Part shown: piece by piece, positions 44,267 to 52,092 of the stretch | Position numbering within the stretch: the first letter of the stretch is position 1 | Layout of the letters: each line of letters opens with the position of its first letter | Assembly: GCA_000751295.2 (NCBI GenBank) | Contig: CCMO02000001.1 | Location: 248,001-312,000 of the forward strand | Source: a bacterium YEK0313 | GTDB taxonomy: Bacteria > Pseudomonadota > Alphaproteobacteria > Rhizobiales > Phreatobacteraceae | Direction of reading: 5' to 3' | Length of the DNA: 64,000 nt | Notes under the pieces: generated by a model | What the model was told of the DNA's origin: nothing | The model's database searches: none | Seen by the model: the letters and a program-made list of their open reading frames with translations, nothing else | Made by a program: the position numbers and the translations under genes

Positions 44267-44424
44267 ACGACGGCCGGCCGAAAGCCGCGGCCCCGTGTCA
44301 TGCGTTCGGCGGCGGCCTGGTCGCCAAGACAGCCGCCGACATGGTATGGTCCAGCCGCGCGGAGCCCGGCGCCCCCGGCCTCCACGGCAAGCCAGACACG
44401 GTCCTCGATCTGTGGAGAGCGGCG

Positions 44425-44667
44425 ATGATCGACAGCTGGACGATGGTCCGGACGGCTTTCGGAGCTCTGCTCGGCCTCATCTTCGTCGCGGGCACGCTCA
44501 CCCTGTCCATTCTCTGGGAACGGCGGCCCGGACGCTCGCGTTTCCTGCCCTTCCTCAACCCTGGGGAGACCGGCTCCGTCGCCTCGGCAAGCTCCTATTG
44601 CCGTGATAGCGGCGGCTGGATGGGCTGCGGTGGCGGTGGCGGCGACTGTGGCGGTGGCGACGGCTGA
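44425..44667 (+). CDS. Small membrane protein with Gly/Cys-rich tail
   Basis: 80 residues. One membrane segment at about 10-31 (FGALLGLIFVAGTLTLSILW), a basic juxtamembrane stretch (ERRPGRSRF) that favours a cytosolic tail, and a C terminus with three Cys in Gly (SSYCRDSGGWMGCGGGGGDCGGGDG). GGAGAG lies 7 bases before ATG 44425. No family recognised; the tail suggests metal or cofactor binding, which is inference. Confidence 0.6.
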   Translation: MIDSWTMVRTAFGALLGLIFVAGTLTLSILWERRPGRSRFLPFLNPGETGSVASASSYCRDSGGWMGCGGGGGDCGGGDG

Positions 44668-44759
44668 GCCGCGCACCCGCGCGGGCAAGCGTGCTCTGCC
44701 CGCTGGGCTCGTCTGCGCGCCGCGCGCATTGTGGTTGCCGGCCGTCCTGCCTATCTGAA

Positions 44760-44777
44760 CCGGGCTGAAGCCCGGAG
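44760..44777 (+). other. Hairpin overlapping the ribosome site of the LLM gene
   Basis: CCGGGC-TGAA-GCCCGG (44760-44775) is a perfect six-pair stem with a tetraloop. Its last bases are part of the GGAG ribosome site (44774-44777) for ATG 44787, so folding could reduce translation. Confidence 0.4.
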
Positions 44778-44786
44778 ATGCACAGA

Positions 44787-45794
44787 ATGGCCGAACTGTC
44801 GGTTCTCGACCTTGCCCCCGTCGTCGAGGGGTCGACCCCGGGCCAGGCCCTGCGCAATTCGCTCGATCTCGCGCGTCATGCCGAACGCCTCGGCTACAAG
44901 CGCTTCTGGCTCGCCGAGCATCACAACATGGTCGGCATCGCCAGTGCCGCGACAGCGGTCGCCATCGGCTATGTCGCGGGCGGCACGTCGACGATCCGGG
45001 TCGGGTCGGGCGGCATCATGCTGCCCAACCACGCGCCCATGGTGGTCGCCGAGCAGTTCGGAACGCTCGAGGAGCTCTATCCCGGCCGCATCGATCTCGG
45101 CCTCGGCCGGGCGCCGGGCACGGACCAGCGCACGCTGCGGGCCCTGCGCGTCGACCCGATGGAGGCCGACAATTTCCCCCAGGACGTGCTGGAGGTGCAG
45201 GCCTTCCTCGCCCCCGTCCAGCCCGGCCAGGTGATCCAGGCCGTTCCCGGCGCCGGCACCAAGGTGCCGATCTGGATCCTCGGCTCGAGCCTGTTCGGCG
45301 CCCAGCTTGCCGCCATGCTGGGCCTGCCCTACGCCTTCGCCTCGCATTTCGCGCCGGACGCGCTGATCCAGGCGCTGGAGGTCTACCGGGCGAAATTCAC
45401 GCCATCCGAACAGCTCGACAAGCCGCGCACCATGGCCGGCATCAATGTCATCGCCGCCGATACCGATGCCGAGGCACGGCGGCTGTTCACCTCCTCGCAG
45501 CAGCAGCGTGCCAACATGTTCCGCGGCACGCGCGGCCAACTGCAGCCGCCGATCGACGATATCGAGACCTATTGGACGCCGCACGAGAAGATCCAGGCCG
45601 AGCGGACGCTGACCTATTCCTTCGTGGGCTCGGCCGAGACGGTCCGGCGCGGCCTCGCGCATTTCCTCGCCAATACCGGCGTCGACGAGTTGATGGTGGT
45701 CGCGGCGATCTACGACCATGGCGCGCGGCTGCGCTCGTATGAGATCCTTGCCGATATCGGCCGCCAGCTCGCCTCCGGCAAAGCGGTGGCCTGA
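44787..45794 (+). CDS. LLM-class flavin-dependent oxidoreductase
   Basis: 335 residues, luciferase-like TIM barrel: LGYKRFWLAEHHNM, IRVGSGGIMLPNHAPMVVAEQFGTLEELYPGRIDLGLGRAPGTD. This matches the widespread alkanal-monooxygenase-like group of unknown substrate that uses FMNH2/F420-type flavins. ATG 44787 (MAELSVL) is favoured by GGAG spacing over the ATG at 44778. Followed after 31 bases by selO. Confidence 0.92.
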   Translation: MAELSVLDLAPVVEGSTPGQALRNSLDLARHAERLGYKRFWLAEHHNMVGIASAATAVAIGYVAGGTSTIRVGSGGIMLPNHAPMVVAEQFGTLEELYPGRIDLGLGRAPGTDQRTLRALRVDPMEADNFPQDVLEVQAFLAPVQPGQVIQAVPGAGTKVPIWILGSSLFGAQLAAMLGLPYAFASHFAPDALIQALEVYRAKFTPSEQLDKPRTMAGINVIAADTDAEARRLFTSSQQQRANMFRGTRGQLQPPIDDIETYWTPHEKIQAERTLTYSFVGSAETVRRGLAHFLANTGVDELMVVAAIYDHGARLRSYEILADIGRQLASGKAVA

Positions 45795-45825
45795 TCCGGC
45801 ACAACCGGCCCAGGATGGCTCCGTC

Positions 45826-47322
45826 ATGACCTCGCATCGACCGACAGCCGACCCGACCCCTGGCGCGACCTATCGTCCGTCGACCGCCCATACCGATCTC
45901 GGCCCCGGCTATTTCGATGCCGTGCGGCCAGCGGTCTTCCCGAAGACCGTCCTGCGCTACCGCAACCAGCGCTGGGCCGGCCATATCGGCCTCGGCGATC
46001 TCGACGAGGCCGCCTGGATCGCCCATTTCGGCCGGTTCGAGCCCCTGCCCGACAACATGACGGAGCCGCTGGCGCTGCGCTATCACGGCCACCAGTTCCG
46101 CACCTACAATCCCGACCTCGGCGATGGGCGAGGCTTCCTGTTCGCGCAGGTTCGTGACGACCAGGGCCGCCTCCTCGACCTCGGAACCAAGGGCTCCGGC
46201 CGCACGCCCTATTCGCGTTCCGGCGATGGCCGGCTGACCCTGAAGGGCGGCGTGCGCGAGGTGCTGGCCACCGCCCTGCTCGAAGCCTTCGGCGTCTATA
46301 CGTCGAAAAGCCTGTCGCTGATCGAGACCGGAGAAGAACTGGTGCGCGGCGACGAGCCCTCGCCGACACGCTCGTCCGTTCTGGTGCGGCTCTCCCACAG
46401 CCATGTCCGCTTCGGCACGTTCCAGCGCCTTCTGGCCGAGAACGACGCCGCCCGCACGGCAAGGCTCGTCGCCCACTGCGTCAAGCACTACCATCCCGGC
46501 GCGGGCCGCGGCGGCGACCCGGCGCAGGAAGCCCCCGCCCTGCTCGAGGCGGTGGCGCGGGCAAGCGGCGCCATGGTCGCGGAATGGATGCTCGCCGGCT
46601 TCGTGCACGGCGTGCTCAACACCGACAACATGGTGATCACCGGCGAGAGCTTCGACTACGGCCCCTGGCGCTTCCTGCCGACCTACGAGCCCGGCTTCAC
46701 CGCCGCCTATTTCGACGAAACCGGGCTTTATGCCTATGGCCGCCAACCGGGCTCGGTCGCCTGGAACCTCGAGCGCTTCGCCGAATGCCTGACCCTTGTC
46801 GCGCCGGTCGCGCCGCTCGAAGACGCGCTGAAGACCTATGGCCCGGCCTTCAACGACGCCCTGCGCCGCGTGGTCTGCCTGCGGCTTGGCGTCACGGCGA
46901 AGGACGAAGCGGCCGACGACGAGCTGCTGGGGGCGTTCTTCCAGTTCCTGCACGGTTCCAAGGCGGGTTTCGAGCGCACCGTGTTCGACTGGCACGGCGG
47001 CGCACCGCGCAAAGCCTTCGCCGCCGCGAGCCCGCAGGCCGGGCTTTATTCAGGCGAGGCCTTCGCGCGTCTCCTCAAGGCCCTGGAGGCGCATGAGCCA
47101 CGCAGCTGGACGGCCGAGGCGCAAACCTATTTCGAGGGCGAGGCGCCGGCGACGCTGCTGATCGACCAGGTCGAGGCGCTCTGGGCGCCGATCGCCGAAC
47201 GCGACGACTGGAGCCTGTTCGAAGCCAAGCTGGTCGAAATCGAGCGCGCCCGCCTGGCCTTTGCGATCCCGGCGCGGGGCGGCCCGTCGGACGGACAGGT
47301 TGCCACCGCCCCGGCCTTGTGA
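45826..47322 (+). CDS. selO: Protein adenylyltransferase SelO
   Basis: 498 residues, pseudokinase that AMPylates protein Ser/Thr/Tyr, linked to redox stress. Motifs: YHGHQFRTYNPDLGDGRG, GTKGSGRTPYSRSGDGRLTLKGGVREVLATALLEA (Lys and Glu of the inverted ATP site) and VHGVLNTDNMVITGESFDYGPW (catalytic Asp and metal ligands). It lacks the C-terminal Sec/Cys motif seen in some members (ends GGPSDGQVATAPAL). ATG 45826 chosen by family length. Confidence 0.95.
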   Translation: MTSHRPTADPTPGATYRPSTAHTDLGPGYFDAVRPAVFPKTVLRYRNQRWAGHIGLGDLDEAAWIAHFGRFEPLPDNMTEPLALRYHGHQFRTYNPDLGDGRGFLFAQVRDDQGRLLDLGTKGSGRTPYSRSGDGRLTLKGGVREVLATALLEAFGVYTSKSLSLIETGEELVRGDEPSPTRSSVLVRLSHSHVRFGTFQRLLAENDAARTARLVAHCVKHYHPGAGRGGDPAQEAPALLEAVARASGAMVAEWMLAGFVHGVLNTDNMVITGESFDYGPWRFLPTYEPGFTAAYFDETGLYAYGRQPGSVAWNLERFAECLTLVAPVAPLEDALKTYGPAFNDALRRVVCLRLGVTAKDEAADDELLGAFFQFLHGSKAGFERTVFDWHGGAPRKAFAAASPQAGLYSGEAFARLLKALEAHEPRSWTAEAQTYFEGEAPATLLIDQVEALWAPIAERDDWSLFEAKLVEIERARLAFAIPARGGPSDGQVATAPAL

Positions 47323-47392
47323 TGATCGTTTGCGCTCCGGTTCCACGGCGGCTGGCGTGATCAGCCGGTCCAGATCCTTCCGGCGAGGCAGA

Positions 47393-48304
47393 ATGGCCGA
47401 CGACATTCCTTTCGAGCGTGACGACGATGCGGTCCCCGGCCGGGTCGAGACCCTGTCGCCCCTGATCCGCCGCGTGCTCTGTCCCAATCCCGGCCCCTTC
47501 ACGTTCAAGGGCACCGTCACCTATATCGTCGGCCATGGCCGCGTGGCGATCGTCGATCCCGGTCCCGACAATGCCGCGCATGCCGCCGCCGTCCTGGCCG
47601 CGGTGAAGGGCGAGACGGTGGAGGCGATCCTCGTCACCCACACCCATCGCGACCACTCGCCGGCGACGCCGGCGGTCAAGATGGCGACGGGCGCGACCGT
47701 CTATGCCGAGGGCCCGCACCGCGCGGCCCGGCCGCTCAATCTCGGCGAGACCAATGCGCTGGACGCCTCGGGCGACAAGGACTTCACGCCCGACCTCGCG
47801 CTCGCCGACGGCGCCGTCGTCAGTGGCCCGGGCTGGACGCTGGAGGGCGTGTTCACGCCGGGCCATTGCGCCAACCACATGGCCTTCGCGCTGCGCGAGG
47901 AGAACAGCCTGCTCTCCGGCGATCACGTCATGGCCTGGTCGACCTCGATCGTCGCGCCGCCCGACGGTTCGATGGGCGACTACATGGCATCGCTCGAAAA
48001 GCTGCGCGCCCGGTCGGAGGCGATCTTCTGGCCCGGCCATGGCGGCGCCGTGCACGAACCCCAGCGCTTCATGCGCGCGCTTGCCCATCACCGCCTGCAG
48101 CGCGAGGCTTCGATCATGAAGCGGATCGCCGCCGGCGACAGGGCGATCCCCGCCATCGTCGCGGCGATCTACGAGGGGCTGGATCCGCGCCTGACGGGCG
48201 CGGCCGGGCTCAGCGTCTTCGCCCATCTCGAAGACCTCGTCGGCCGCGGCCTGGTGACCACGGATGGGCCACCGGCGCTCGACGGCCTGTTCAGGCCCGC
48301 CTGA
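47393..48304 (+). CDS. MBL-fold metallohydrolase (LACTB2-like)
   Basis: 303 residues. Metal site H83-T-H-R-D87-H88, next ligands FTPGHCANHM, LLSGDHVM and FWPGHGG, followed by a C-terminal winged-helix-like segment (LSVFAHLEDLVGRGLV). This is the layout of LACTB2-type hydrolases or RNases and of CoA-thioesterase-like relatives. ATG 47393 has a GGCGAGG site. Confidence 0.9.
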   Translation: MADDIPFERDDDAVPGRVETLSPLIRRVLCPNPGPFTFKGTVTYIVGHGRVAIVDPGPDNAAHAAAVLAAVKGETVEAILVTHTHRDHSPATPAVKMATGATVYAEGPHRAARPLNLGETNALDASGDKDFTPDLALADGAVVSGPGWTLEGVFTPGHCANHMAFALREENSLLSGDHVMAWSTSIVAPPDGSMGDYMASLEKLRARSEAIFWPGHGGAVHEPQRFMRALAHHRLQREASIMKRIAAGDRAIPAIVAAIYEGLDPRLTGAAGLSVFAHLEDLVGRGLVTTDGPPALDGLFRPA

Positions 48305-48329
48305 GCCGCCGAAGCCCGAGAGGCGCGCG

Positions 48330-49130
48330 ATGGCCGGCATGACGCCAGAGCTCCGTGACGCGGTGGAAGAGGCCTACCGGGTCTTCCCTGCGCTGCCGCT
48401 CGTGGCGCCGATCGGCGTCTGCACCTGCAATTGCTGCGTCTCTCCCGACCACGAAAAGGCCATGGCCTCGACGCCACGGCGAAGGCTGCCGCTGTTGCTG
48501 ATCAGGGAGTTCACCAATTCCGCCCACGGGCGGAACGATGATCTCCTCCGGCACTTTCTGCCCCGCATGTGCGAATTGACGGCTGAGGGCGCCAATGTCT
48601 GCAGCCTCGACGATGTGCTCGGCTTCAAGGGGCTCGGCGCCGGCACCGAACGCGTTCCCTACGCCAGCTATCGGACCAATTGGCCAGCGGCCGAAATCGC
48701 CGCGATCGACGCCTTCTATCGCGCGCTCTTCCGCCAAGCGTTGGCAGCGCGACCGGCCCGCTTCCTGTTCAGCGACGGCACGCTGGGCTTGAACGAAGCC
48801 GATATCGGCTGGACGCTTCAGGCGATCGCGGTCGGCGGCGGCGACGTCGCGCCGCTGCTCGCCCTCTGGGATGCCGACGGCTCGCGGCTTGCGAGCCTGC
48901 AGCTTGCCGCCTTCGTCTGCTCGCTCGACGTCAACATCTGGTCGCACGACAAGACGCCGAGAGTCTTTTCCCCGTTCTCCGACTATGCCCCTGAAGCGGA
49001 GCTTCTGGTCGCGGACTGGCTGAAGCGTCCCGAACATGGCGCGCGTTTCGACCGAGCCATGCTGGATGAGCCGGATGCCACTGCCTTCGCGCTGCTGTCC
49101 CAGGCGCGCCATTGGGCGACCGGACGGTAG
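48330..49130 (+). CDS. Conserved hypothetical protein with CxCxxC motif
   Basis: 266 residues, soluble. Notable is a Cys cluster near residue 31 (GVCTCNCCVSPDHEKAM), followed by helical sequence and NIWSHDKTPRVFSPFSDYAPEAELLVADWL near the C terminus. I do not recognise the family. The Cys cluster could hold zinc or an Fe-S group. It begins 25 bases after the MBL gene on the same strand and is convergent with the AsnC gene. Confidence 0.65.
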   Translation: MAGMTPELRDAVEEAYRVFPALPLVAPIGVCTCNCCVSPDHEKAMASTPRRRLPLLLIREFTNSAHGRNDDLLRHFLPRMCELTAEGANVCSLDDVLGFKGLGAGTERVPYASYRTNWPAAEIAAIDAFYRALFRQALAARPARFLFSDGTLGLNEADIGWTLQAIAVGGGDVAPLLALWDADGSRLASLQLAAFVCSLDVNIWSHDKTPRVFSPFSDYAPEAELLVADWLKRPEHGARFDRAMLDEPDATAFALLSQARHWATGR

Positions 49131-49185
49131 AGAACCGGGCCCTCTGCGCCAGCGGGCCAGTGGGCCACTCAGCGCCTGCCGCTGC

Positions 49186-49665
49186 TCAGACGAAATCGAG
49201 CGGCAGGGCGGTGACCTCCTTGATCTCCTCCATCACGAAACTCGCCGAGACATCCTGCATGTCGATCCGGCTGGTCAGCTTCTTGTAGAGGCGGTCATAG
49301 GCGGCGACGTCGGGCACCCGCGCGTGCAGGATGTAGTCGATCTCGCCGGCCGTCCGGTAGGCGCCGATCAGTTCGGGAATGTCGCGCACGACCGTGTGGA
49401 AGCGCTCCGCCCAGGCGGCATCGTGACGGGCCGTGCGCACGGCGATGAACACGGTGAGCTCCAGGTTGAGCTTGACCGGATCGGCCAGCGCCACGCGGGC
49501 GGCGATGAAGCCTTCCTCCTCCAGCCGCTTCAGCCGGCGCCAGCAGGCATTGCGGGAGAGATGGACGCGTTCGGCGAGGGCTTCGATCGACAAGCTGGAA
49601 TCGCGCTGAATCTCGCGCATGATGGATTTGTCGTAAGCGTCGAGTGCGGGCGATTGAGATGGCAT
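49186..49665 (-). CDS. Lrp/AsnC-family transcriptional regulator
   Basis: 159 residues: AsnC HTH (LDAYDKSIMREIQRDSSLSIEALAERVHLSRNACWRRLKRLEEEGFI) and RAM ligand domain (GEIDYILHARVPDVAAYDRLYKKL). It is divergent from a group with glutamine amidotransferase and asparaginase, so a role in amide amino-acid use is possible but unproven. The dyad ATTGTG/CACAAT lies 17 bases before its start. Confidence 0.93.
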   Translation of the reverse strand: MPSQSPALDAYDKSIMREIQRDSSLSIEALAERVHLSRNACWRRLKRLEEEGFIAARVALADPVKLNLELTVFIAVRTARHDAAWAERFHTVVRDIPELIGAYRTAGEIDYILHARVPDVAAYDRLYKKLTSRIDMQDVSASFVMEEIKEVTALPLDFV

Positions 49666-49681
49666 CCCACGAAATTAGCGA

Positions 49682-49703
49682 ATTGTGAGATTCTGTCCAC
49701 AAT
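49682..49703 (-). promoter_or_regulatory. Dyad in the AsnC divergent promoter region
   Basis: ATTGTG (49682-49687) and CACAAT (49698-49703) form a perfect 6-base inverted repeat with a 10-base spacer, in an AT-rich patch between the divergent AsnC and DUF6356 genes. Plausible autoregulatory site. Confidence 0.4.
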
Positions 49704-49792
49704 GCAATGTTTTTCTGTCGCCAGATTGGGAATCCGTCCCGGCTGGCCGGCGGTATCGTCAAAGGATCCTGAATTCGTTCGCCGAGGCCTTC

Positions 49793-50050
49793 ATGCTCGC
49801 TCGCGCCAGATCCGCCTTCACTCGCCATCCCCATGCGGTCGGCGAGAGCTATTTCGAGCATTTCGGCGCCGCCATGCGCTATTGCGGCACGTTCCTGTTC
49901 TGCGCCTTCTGCGCCTTCGTGCACGCTTTCCTGCCCTTCCTGTTCGAAAAGACCGCCTCCACCACGGTGCGCAAGATGGTGGCGGACATGAATGCCCGCA
50001 GCCATGCCCCGCAGGGCACGGTCGAGACGACCACCCAGGCGGCTGAATAG
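49793..50050 (+). CDS. DUF6356 family protein
   Basis: 85 residues. HPHAVGESYFEHFGAAMRYCGTFLFCAFCAFVHAFLPFLFEKTASTTVRKM shows the family pattern: a short amphipathic start, one membrane segment, then a Thr/Ser-rich turn. Function unknown. It starts 11 bases upstream of the glutamine amidotransferase gene in the same direction. Confidence 0.8.
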   Translation: MLARARSAFTRHPHAVGESYFEHFGAAMRYCGTFLFCAFCAFVHAFLPFLFEKTASTTVRKMVADMNARSHAPQGTVETTTQAAE

Positions 50051-50061
50051 GCAGGACGACC

Positions 50062-50832
50062 ATGTGCCGCTGGATGGCCTATTCCGGCGAACCGGTCTTC
50101 GTCGACGAATTGCTGTTCCAGCCCTGCCATTCCCTGATCGCCCAGAGCCGTTGCGCCCACGAGGCCAAGACCGGCATCAATGCCGACGGCTTCGGCATTG
50201 GCTGGTACGGCGAACGCGCCGTGCCGGGCCTGTTCCGCGACATCATGCCGGCCTGGTCGGATGAGAACCTGCGCGCCATTGCGCATCAGGTGCGCAGCCG
50301 CCTGTTCCTCGCGCATGTGCGCGCCTCCACCGGCACCCCGACCAGCCGGGTCAACTGCCATCCCTTCGCCGGCGGCCCCTGGTTGTTCGTCCACAACGGC
50401 CAGATCGGCGACTTTCCGCTGGTCCGCCGCCGCCTCGAAAGCCTGATCCCCGATGCGCTCTACGGCGAACGGCAGGGCGCGACCGATTCCGAGCTCATCT
50501 TTCTCCTGATGCGCGCCCATGGCCTTGCGGACGATGCCATGACGGCGACGCGCCGCACGCTCGTCGACATCGTCGAGGCCATGACGAAAGCGGGCGCCAA
50601 TGCGCCGCTGCGTTTCACCGCCTGCTTCACCGACGGCGAAACCATTCACGCCGTGCGCTTCGCCTCCGACGAGCGGCCGCCGACGCTCTATTGCGGCCGG
50701 ACGGAGACTGGCTGGCTGGTCGTCTCCGAACCGCTCGACATGGATGGCCAGCGCTGGCGCGCCGTGCCGCCCGACCACTGGGTGACCTTGACGCCTCAGG
50801 GACCGATGGTCGAGCCGTTCCGCCTGCATTGA
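50062..50832 (+). CDS. Class II glutamine amidotransferase (YafJ/EgtC-like)
   Basis: 256 residues. Cys2 becomes the N-terminal nucleophile after Met removal (MCRWMAYSG). NADGFGIGWYGE, HVRASTGTPTSRVNCHPFAGGPWLFVHNGQIGDF (Arg, Asn-Gly of the glutaminase site) and GATDSELIFLLM match GATase_4. It has no synthetase domain; the acceptor reaction is unknown. Followed 61 bases later by asparaginase. Confidence 0.92.
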   Translation: MCRWMAYSGEPVFVDELLFQPCHSLIAQSRCAHEAKTGINADGFGIGWYGERAVPGLFRDIMPAWSDENLRAIAHQVRSRLFLAHVRASTGTPTSRVNCHPFAGGPWLFVHNGQIGDFPLVRRRLESLIPDALYGERQGATDSELIFLLMRAHGLADDAMTATRRTLVDIVEAMTKAGANAPLRFTACFTDGETIHAVRFASDERPPTLYCGRTETGWLVVSEPLDMDGQRWRAVPPDHWVTLTPQGPMVEPFRLH

Positions 50833-50893
50833 ATCATCGCCCGCGCCCCTTGCCGGTGCTAGAACGCACCGTTTCCTGCAAAAGGCGCCTGTC

Positions 50894-51907
50894 ATGACCG
50901 ATCCAGCCGTCGTCGTCGAAGTCCTGCGCGGCACGGCCGTCGAAAGCGTCCACCGCGGCAGTGCCGTGGTCGTCGATGCCGCCGGCAAGGTCGCCTTTGC
51001 CTGCGGCGAGACCGAGCGGCCGGTCTATCCGCGCTCGGCGATCAAGGCGCTGCAGGCGCTGCCGCTGATCGAGAGCGGCGCCGCCGCACGTTATGGCTTC
51101 GGCGATGCCGAGCTCGCCCTGGCCTGCTCCTCCCATGGCGGCGAACCGCGCCACGCGGCAACAGCGGCTGCCATGCTGGCGAAGGCCGGCCGATCCGTCG
51201 AAACGCTGGAATGCGGCGCCCATTGGCCGATGCACGCCGCGTCCACCCAGGCGCTCGCCCGAGACGGCGGGGCGCCGACCGCCCTGCACAACAACTGCTC
51301 CGGCAAGCACGCCGGCTTCGTCTGCTTCGCCTGCGCCGAGGGGATCGATCCCGGGGGCTATGTCGGCCGCGAGCATCGGGTGCAGCGTTTCGTCGCCGAG
51401 GCGGTCGGCGAAGTCACCGATACCAGGCTCGACGAGACGGTCGCGGCCGGCACCGACGGCTGCTCGATCCCGACCTATGCCATACCCCTCGATCGCCTCG
51501 CCCGCGGCTTTGCCCGTTTCGGCACCGGCCTGGGTGTCGGGCCGGAACGCGCCAAGGCCTTCGCCCGCCTGCGCGCAGCCTGCGCCGCCGAGCCCTACAT
51601 GGTGGCCGGCACCGGCCGCTTCTGCACCGGCGTCATGACGCTCCTCGGTGCGCGCGCCTTCGTGAAGACAGGCGCGGAAGGCGTGTTCTGCGCCACCTTC
51701 CCCGACCAGGGTCTCGGCATTGCGCTGAAATGCGCCGACGGCACCTCGCGTGCCGCCGAGGTCATGATGGCAGCGCTGATCCAGCGTTTCGTCCCGATGA
51801 GCGACGACGAGAAAACAGCCTTTTCACGCTTCCTGAACCCGGTTCTGACCAACTGGAACGGCATCGAGGTCGGCCGGATCAGGCCGGCGGGCGCGCTGGC
51901 TGCCTGA
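50894..51907 (+). CDS. L-asparaginase II family protein
   Basis: 337 residues of the AnsII/ReAV type (PF06089), unrelated to bacterial type I/II asparaginases. Conserved blocks: GETERPVYPRSAIKALQALPL (Ser-x-x-Lys), ACSSHGGEPRH, LHNNCSGKHAGFVCF and DGCSIPTYAIPL. The rhizobial homologue uses Ser-Lys pairs and a zinc bound by Cys/Lys. Hydrolyses asparagine to aspartate and ammonia. Confidence 0.92.
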   Translation: MTDPAVVVEVLRGTAVESVHRGSAVVVDAAGKVAFACGETERPVYPRSAIKALQALPLIESGAAARYGFGDAELALACSSHGGEPRHAATAAAMLAKAGRSVETLECGAHWPMHAASTQALARDGGAPTALHNNCSGKHAGFVCFACAEGIDPGGYVGREHRVQRFVAEAVGEVTDTRLDETVAAGTDGCSIPTYAIPLDRLARGFARFGTGLGVGPERAKAFARLRAACAAEPYMVAGTGRFCTGVMTLLGARAFVKTGAEGVFCATFPDQGLGIALKCADGTSRAAEVMMAALIQRFVPMSDDEKTAFSRFLNPVLTNWNGIEVGRIRPAGALAA

Positions 51908-51965
51908 GGCGCGAGGGCCCGGCCGGCACCCCGCCGACCAGTTTCAAGAAATTCCAAATGCCCTC

Positions 51966-52008
51966 TTGCCAGCGGCCATGAAGCCGGTATCGTTCGCTTA
52001 CGAATGAT
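51966..52008 (+). promoter_or_regulatory. Promoter-operator of the ABC/hydantoinase operon
   Basis: TTGCCA (51966-51971), 16 bases, TATCGT (51988-51993). The near-perfect palindrome ATCGTTCG-CTTA-CGAATGAT (51989-52008, one mismatch) begins within the -10 box. Register, spacer and half-sites match the fpr promoter. Confidence 0.65.
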
Positions 52009-52092
52009 CTCCCGAGGAAAAGCCAACGGGGGACGTCACCAGAGATGGAACGGCGGTTCTCCGCCAGCAGGCTTCGAGGGGGAGAATTTTCC

